From a bacterium (GTDB lineage: Bacteria; Methylomirabilota; Methylomirabilia; Methylomirabilales; 2-02-FULL-66-22), in assembly GCA_029580855.1 (NCBI GenBank), contig JAKPQH010000008.1, forward strand, positions 1 through 64,000: 64,000 nucleotides of DNA, given 5' to 3'. Shown here piece by piece: positions 60,276-64,000 of the stretch (position 1 is its first letter; the number at the start of each line of letters is the position of its first letter). The translations under genes were made by a program, and so were the position numbers. Below the pieces are notes generated by a model. The model did not search any database. It was given only the letters and a program-made list of their open reading frames with translations, and was not told where the DNA came from.

Positions 60276-61520
60276 TCAGAAGGGCCGGAGGTTTCCCAAC
60301 TCGTCAAAGGTCAGCGGCATCGGATCCGTGATGCGGCTCAACCGTCGGTTCGCCTCTGCCTCGGCCCGCATCGATTCCGAGGCGTCCATTTCCGTGAGGA
60401 GCAGCGTGTTCTTGATCCGCACGACCCGCGCCTGCTCCGGCGGCGTCAGGCCGTTCATGTTCAGGGCGGTCCGGATGGCGTCGCGGTCCGTGTCGAAGGC
60501 CATCGGCACCTTCGAGTCATGCGTGTCGCTCGAGGTGATGCCGTTCATGTACATCGCCGCATAGTCGATCGTCCTGACCAGCCGCCAGGTCGTCAGGTCC
60601 GCGAAGCCGATGCCGATGGCGTTGCCCTCGCTCTCCGGCGTGAGGTCGCGGACGAAGAGATGGCGGATGTGCGGGCGCTCCGCCGGCTTCTGGATCGTCG
60701 GTCGTCCGACGACCAGGGGATCCATGCCGGCACCGTTGATGTTCTTGCCCATTTCGTCCACGATGAGGAGGTCGATCGCGTCGAAGGGCAGCCGGGCCTT
60801 CCACGCCTTGGCCTCCCGCAAGAGCGCCTTCTCCCCGGATTCGAAGTCGGGAGGCAGCAGCGCCTGGACTTTGGCCGTCTCGCCGTACCCGTTCTGGAGG
60901 ATCCCGAGCCCGCAGAGCACATGCCCGGTGTCCAGGACGGCCCGTCCCACCAGCGGAAAGATCTCCGCGTAGCTGTAGTGCTGACCGGCGCGATGGTAGT
61001 GCTCCGCCCCCTGCTGCTTCCCCAGCCCGACGGCCATCATCTTGAACAGGCCGCTCTCGATCTCGCCGGAAAAGTCCGGGTGCGGGTTGATCCAGCCGAC
61101 CACCACGATGTGGTCCGCCTCCCAGGCATTCCGATCGCAGAACACCGGGGTCCCCTTGCTTTTGCCGATCTCCACCACCTCCATGCTCGATCTGATCGGG
61201 CACGCCATGGTCGTTTCGGTGATCCCGTAATGGGCCAGAATGGTCCGCTGCCCCTCGGCCGTGGCGCCGCCGTGGCTCCCCATGGCCGGGACGATGAACG
61301 GCCGGAGCCCCAGCGACTTCATTTCGTCCACGACGGCCCGGGTGATGCCGCCGATGTTGGCGATGCCGCGGCTGCCCGCGGTGATGGCCACGCTCCGCCC
61401 GGGCGTCACCCTGTTCTGCAATCCCAGGCTGCGCATGGCGTCGTGAACCGCGGCCGGAATGTCCACCACCCGGGGACCCTCCAGATCCTGCTTCAGGCGG
61501 AACAGCCTCGGAAACGTCAT
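60276..61520 (-). CDS. LarA-type (DUF2088) racemase-like protein
   Basis: A 414-residue protein of the lactate-racemase LarA family, which use a nickel-pincer cofactor. VAITAGSRGIANIGGITRAV and VPAMGSHGGATAEGQRTIL cover the N-terminal domain (with the His that binds substrate). WINPHPDFSGEIESGLFKMM and GAEHYH hold the likely cofactor lysine and histidines. The spacing differs somewhat from LarA, so the substrate may differ. ATG at 61520 follows GGGAGG. Convergent with the ProC-like gene and next to the Ldh2-family gene. Confidence 0.82.
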   Translation of the reverse strand: MTFPRLFRLKQDLEGPRVVDIPAAVHDAMRSLGLQNRVTPGRSVAITAGSRGIANIGGITRAVVDEMKSLGLRPFIVPAMGSHGGATAEGQRTILAHYGITETTMACPIRSSMEVVEIGKSKGTPVFCDRNAWEADHIVVVGWINPHPDFSGEIESGLFKMMAVGLGKQQGAEHYHRAGQHYSYAEIFPLVGRAVLDTGHVLCGLGILQNGYGETAKVQALLPPDFESGEKALLREAKAWKARLPFDAIDLLIVDEMGKNINGAGMDPLVVGRPTIQKPAERPHIRHLFVRDLTPESEGNAIGIGFADLTTWRLVRTIDYAAMYMNGITSSDTHDSKVPMAFDTDRDAIRTALNMNGLTPPEQARVVRIKNTLLLTEMDASESMRAEAEANRRLSRITDPMPLTFDELGNLRPF

Positions 61521-61613
61521 GGGGAATCCTCCCGGCGTCTTTCTTGACAGATAAGAATCCTCTACGCACCACCGACTACCATGTCGTGCTCAACCGCCGG
61601 CGGACCTCCGTCC

Positions 61614-62627
61614 TCATCCCGCGAGATAGTCGTAGACCGACTGCGGGACGGGAATGCCGTCTCGCCGGTTGCGCTCCATGGCGCGCTGCTCGATCTCGCC
61701 CGGCACCAGCACCTGTTCGATGCCCGGGGCCGGCGGGTGGCGGTGCAGCTCGTCGATCATCCGCTGGGTGCGCTCCAGGTATCCGTCGGCGGTGCCGAAG
61801 ATCGCCGGATCGATCACCAGGATGAACGACGACAGATCCCGGTATGAGGCGAGCTCGTTATACATCGGTTTCAGGTGCGGCCCGAACACGCCGCCGATCA
61901 TCAGACCGGTCAGCGCTTCCACCATGATGGTGATCCCGTAGCCCTTGGGGCCCCCGAACGGGAAGAGGGCGGCAGCCCGGTGGGGATCGGTGCACCGGTT
62001 GCCCTCCGCGTCCAGCGCCCAGGTCTCCGGAATAGGCTGCCCCTTCTCCCGGGCGTGCAGGACTTTGCCCCAGGCGACCTCGCTGGTCGCCATGTCCAGG
62101 AGAATCGCGTCTCTCGTTCCGGGGAAGCCGAAGGCGAAGGGGTTCGTGCCGAAGTAGGCGTCGCGGCCGCCGAAGGGAACGACGATCTTGTCGGTGTGGA
62201 CACAGACCAGCGCCGCCATCTTCCGGTCCAGCGCCCGCTGCACATAGTACGCCAGCGCCCCGCAGTGGCTGTTGTTCTTCACCCCCACCATGGCCAGGCC
62301 CTGCTCCGCGGCGATCTGGAGGGCCTGGTCGGTCGCGTACGTGGTCATGACGTGGCCGGCGGCTCCCTGGGCATCCACCAGCCCGATGGACGGCTTCAAC
62401 CGCTCGATGCGGAAGAGCGGTCGCAGGTTCATGCCGCCCGCGCGGATGCGCGCCGCGTAATGCTCCACCCGCATGACCCCGTGCGAATAGACCCCCCGCA
62501 GATCGGCGTAGACCAGGACGTCCGCAACGACGACCGCCTGGCTTTCCGGCATGCCCGCCTCGCGGAGCCGCTTCACCACCAGCGCCTTCAGCGCGTCTTC
62601 CCTGCAGATCACCATGCCCTCGGCCAT
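61614..62627 (-). CDS. Malate/L-lactate/pyrroline-2-carboxylate dehydrogenase family (Ldh2/YlbC)
   Basis: A 337-residue NAD(P)-dependent dehydrogenase of the Ldh2 family. Signature parts: YSHGVMRVEHYAARIRAG, NSHCGALAYYVQRAL, GRDAYFGTNPFAFGFPG and FGGPKGYGITIMVEALTGL. Family reactions include L-2-hydroxyacid oxidation and reduction of pyrroline- or piperideine-2-carboxylate. ATG at 62627 behind GGAGGAGTC; about 90 bases upstream of the LarA-like gene on the same strand. With the proline racemase-like gene it could reduce pyrroline-2-carboxylate from hydroxyproline dehydration. Confidence 0.9.
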   Translation of the reverse strand: MAEGMVICREDALKALVVKRLREAGMPESQAVVVADVLVYADLRGVYSHGVMRVEHYAARIRAGGMNLRPLFRIERLKPSIGLVDAQGAAGHVMTTYATDQALQIAAEQGLAMVGVKNNSHCGALAYYVQRALDRKMAALVCVHTDKIVVPFGGRDAYFGTNPFAFGFPGTRDAILLDMATSEVAWGKVLHAREKGQPIPETWALDAEGNRCTDPHRAAALFPFGGPKGYGITIMVEALTGLMIGGVFGPHLKPMYNELASYRDLSSFILVIDPAIFGTADGYLERTQRMIDELHRHPPAPGIEQVLVPGEIEQRAMERNRRDGIPVPQSVYDYLAG

Positions 62628-63386
62628 GACTCCTCCGGCTTCCCTCCGTTCGACGCCGCGCATTCGAGATAGCACCGCGCCCCCGAGCGGGGCACGTGCC
62701 CATCTTGCTCGCTCCGGACAGCATCGCCCCGCGGCGCGAACGCGAGTATCCGACCCACCGTCTGCGCGTGTCAACAAGAAAGGACGGGGGACACGTCCCG
62801 CCAGGCGACATACGCGAGAGGCCGTTTCTGGATGGACGGCGAGCGCCACGGCGAAGGCCGCGGAATCTCCGGTCGTGTGCGCGACTCGCCCCGTCAAGTC
62901 AGGTAGGCTCGCGGCCAGCCGCCTGGAGAGCGGCTGCGACGGGCCAGATCACGAGCCGACTGGGGGTCTGGGTCATTCGAGCAGAGGCAGAGGCGCCGGC
63001 GAGACCGCGACGGGCGATGTCGTGAACACGAGTGCGTTACGTTCTGTCTCGTTCGTGTCCACCGGACGTTTACCAGGAGCCCACACTCAACCGCGAAGGC
63101 CCGAGGGGCATTCCCCTCGGATCCTCCCCTTCAACAGGTTCCGTTGGTGGGCGAAGCTGGTTTCGAACCACCGACCCGCTGCTTGTAAGACCGGAAGACG
63201 AGGATGAACGCGAATGACATCATAGAGTCATCAATGGGGTTCGAAGGTGGATCTTGGTTGGCAGGGGGTGGTTTAGTCTGGATAGGCGGCCGCGGGCACG
63301 TTTTCGGGCACGTTTTTTCGTCGAACGAAGCGAGGGAATGGCGGCGTGATCATATTCGCCAGGTGCACAGAGAACGAAGAGAGGAA
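62628..63386. other. Intergenic region with a tRNA fragment
   Basis: About 760 bases between two minus-strand genes. No frame is convincing; the long open frames on the plus strand are GC shadows. The only recognised content is the 3' half of a tRNA-Val at 63145-63190. It may mark a former integration site. Confidence 0.5.
63145..63190 (-). other. tRNA-Val (UAC) 3' half, truncated remnant
   Basis: Reading the minus strand gives an anticodon loop CTTACAA, a variable region and T-arm around GGTTCGAAACC, and the 3' acceptor strand TTCGCCC with ACCA. One T-stem pair mismatches, and no 5' half (D-arm or 5' acceptor) is present: the sequence diverges in the anticodon loop. Such 3' halves are left when integrative elements recombine in tRNA genes and are later lost or rearranged. 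Confidence 0.6.
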
Positions 63387-64000
63387 TCACTGAAAGCCGC
63401 GGCGGAAGGCTCGCAGACATTGCGTCAGCTCGTCGGGGTTTCGCCTCCACGACGGCGGACCCGAGGCAAGGAACTTTGCGTGCGTTCCGCTCGGATCGTC
63501 CTCGTCCGACGCCGCACGCGCAAAGCGATTCACATGGGCTCGCTCGGCATCGTTGACCATCGCCGCGATCGTCCTCGCCAAGAGAAACGGTCCCGCCTCT
63601 TCATAGGACATCCCCAAGTCGATCACGTCGTCCGCGAAACGATCCTCCGGCTCGTACTCGGTGACGATGTACGCGAGATCGGCGAGATCCCGCTCCCGCT
63701 CGGCGGGGCGATCCCCGTATGCGACGATCTTCAGCACCGTCAAGACAGGAACCGGTGCCACCTTGATGATCAGATCTGGTGCTACCGTCACCGACACACC
63801 TCGCTCAAAGGCCAGCCGAAGTCCCACGAGGCTCATTCGGTGACCGCTCCGGGGCCAGTGCACCTCCCCCTTCCGAAGAAGCTCAGGCCCGGCAGGTATG
63901 ATGTCAACAACCTCACCGCCTGGGGCGTACCACCGGTGCTCCATCCGCCGGTCTCGCCTCCATCCGGGGACAAGACTTTCATCGAGAAACTCTTCAAGCG
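63387..64000 (-). CDS. Nucleotidyltransferase-like protein, partial (gene runs off the window)
   Basis: The minus-strand frame is open from the right edge to 63387, about 200 residues. HRWYAPGGEVVDIIPAGPEL has the beta-strand with carboxylates seen in AbiEii/nucleotidyltransferase-type proteins, and RMSLVGLRLAFERGVSVTVAPDL follows. KIVAYGDRPAERERDLADLAYI is a typical C-terminal helix, as is ARTIAAMVNDAERAHVNRFA. Such proteins are often toxin-type or uncharacterised. The ATG at 63944 is internal to the likely gene, whose start is outside the window. Confidence 0.65.
   Translation of the reverse strand, partial: LEEFLDESLVPGWRRDRRMEHRWYAPGGEVVDIIPAGPELLRKGEVHWPRSGHRMSLVGLRLAFERGVSVTVAPDLIIKVAPVPVLTVLKIVAYGDRPAERERDLADLAYIVTEYEPEDRFADDVIDLGMSYEEAGPFLLARTIAAMVNDAERAHVNRFARAASDEDDPSGTHAKFLASGPPSWRRNPDELTQCLRAFRRGFQ

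Noticed and set aside
63145-63215. A complete tRNA-Val gene
   Set aside because: No 5' half or D-arm can be found and the anticodon stem does not pair; only a remnant is supported.
1-64000. CRISPR arrays, rRNA genes or prophage structural genes
   Set aside because: None seen: no regularly spaced repeats, no conserved rRNA text and no phage head, tail or integrase proteins.

Overview
The window is a GC-rich bacterial chromosome segment of about 64 kb, with frequent GTG/TTG starts, strong Shine-Dalgarno sites and long antisense shadow frames. Gene content is that of a free-living heterotroph specialised in organic acids, sugars and sugar derivatives: two ABC sugar-type importers, a TRAP importer, five zinc-type alcohol/polyol dehydrogenases, several short-chain dehydrogenases, a tungsten aldehyde:ferredoxin oxidoreductase and a selenoprotein SelD. 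This would fit uncultured groups such as Rokubacteria/Methylomirabilota or similar deep GC-rich lineages, but no rRNA or strong marker is present, so the taxonomic guess is weak.

Layout. 0.5-3 kb: Tat-exported acetamidase/formamidase, a decayed IS1634-type transposase, and a decapitated SDR. 3.1-11.4 kb (minus strand): a sugar/polyol locus in the order SorC regulator, dehydrogenase, ABC binding protein, two permeases, PHP hydrolase, second dehydrogenase, metallo-beta-lactamase-fold hydrolase; its 3.1-9.4 kb part reads less GC-rich than its surroundings. 11.8-16.8 kb: MgtC-like protein coupled to a PfkB sugar kinase, a dehydrogenase, an EamA exporter and another dehydrogenase. 17.1-20 kb: complete TRAP transporter (large permease, small permease, binding protein). 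20.1-25 kb (minus): a five-gene redox operon of CooF-like ferredoxin, CooS-like protein, FAD/NAD oxidoreductase, ferredoxin-domain protein and a Cys-containing unknown. The CooS-like protein keeps the B-cluster cysteines at the family's own residue numbers, but by my hand alignment has lost every C-cluster (catalytic Ni-Fe-S) ligand. 25.8-30.4 kb (plus): class V aminotransferase, GntR/FCD regulator, ferredoxin, MoaD-like protein and AOR, with five copies of a TTGTATCCA motif around the aminotransferase and regulator promoters.

30.5-35 kb: enoyl-CoA hydratase, dehydrogenase, a repeat element, YtxH and DUF948 proteins, RraA-like protein and a cyclase-family protein with a damaged metal motif. 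35.5-38 kb: small zinc-ribbon protein, PDZ protein, selenophosphate synthetase containing an in-frame UGA (selenocysteine) and YedF. 38-44.4 kb: truncated FAD oxidase, DUF1059-like protein, dCMP deaminase, bacterioferritin, DegT-type aminotransferase and SDR. 44.7-49 kb: a long acyl-CoA dehydrogenase, and a gene fragment cut by a complete IS1182-family element with 4-bp target duplication.

49-57.3 kb (plus): ABC importer without ATPase, SDR, GH88 unsaturated uronyl hydrolase, CoA-transferase and acyl-CoA ligase, a likely uptake and breakdown route for uronate-containing saccharides. 57.4-62.6 kb: proline-racemase-family enzyme with a Ser/Cys pair, SDR lacking YxxxK, ProC-like reductase, LarA-like protein and Ldh2-family dehydrogenase, suggesting imino-acid or hydroxy-acid metabolism. 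The right end holds a tRNA-Val 3' fragment and a partial nucleotidyltransferase-like gene.
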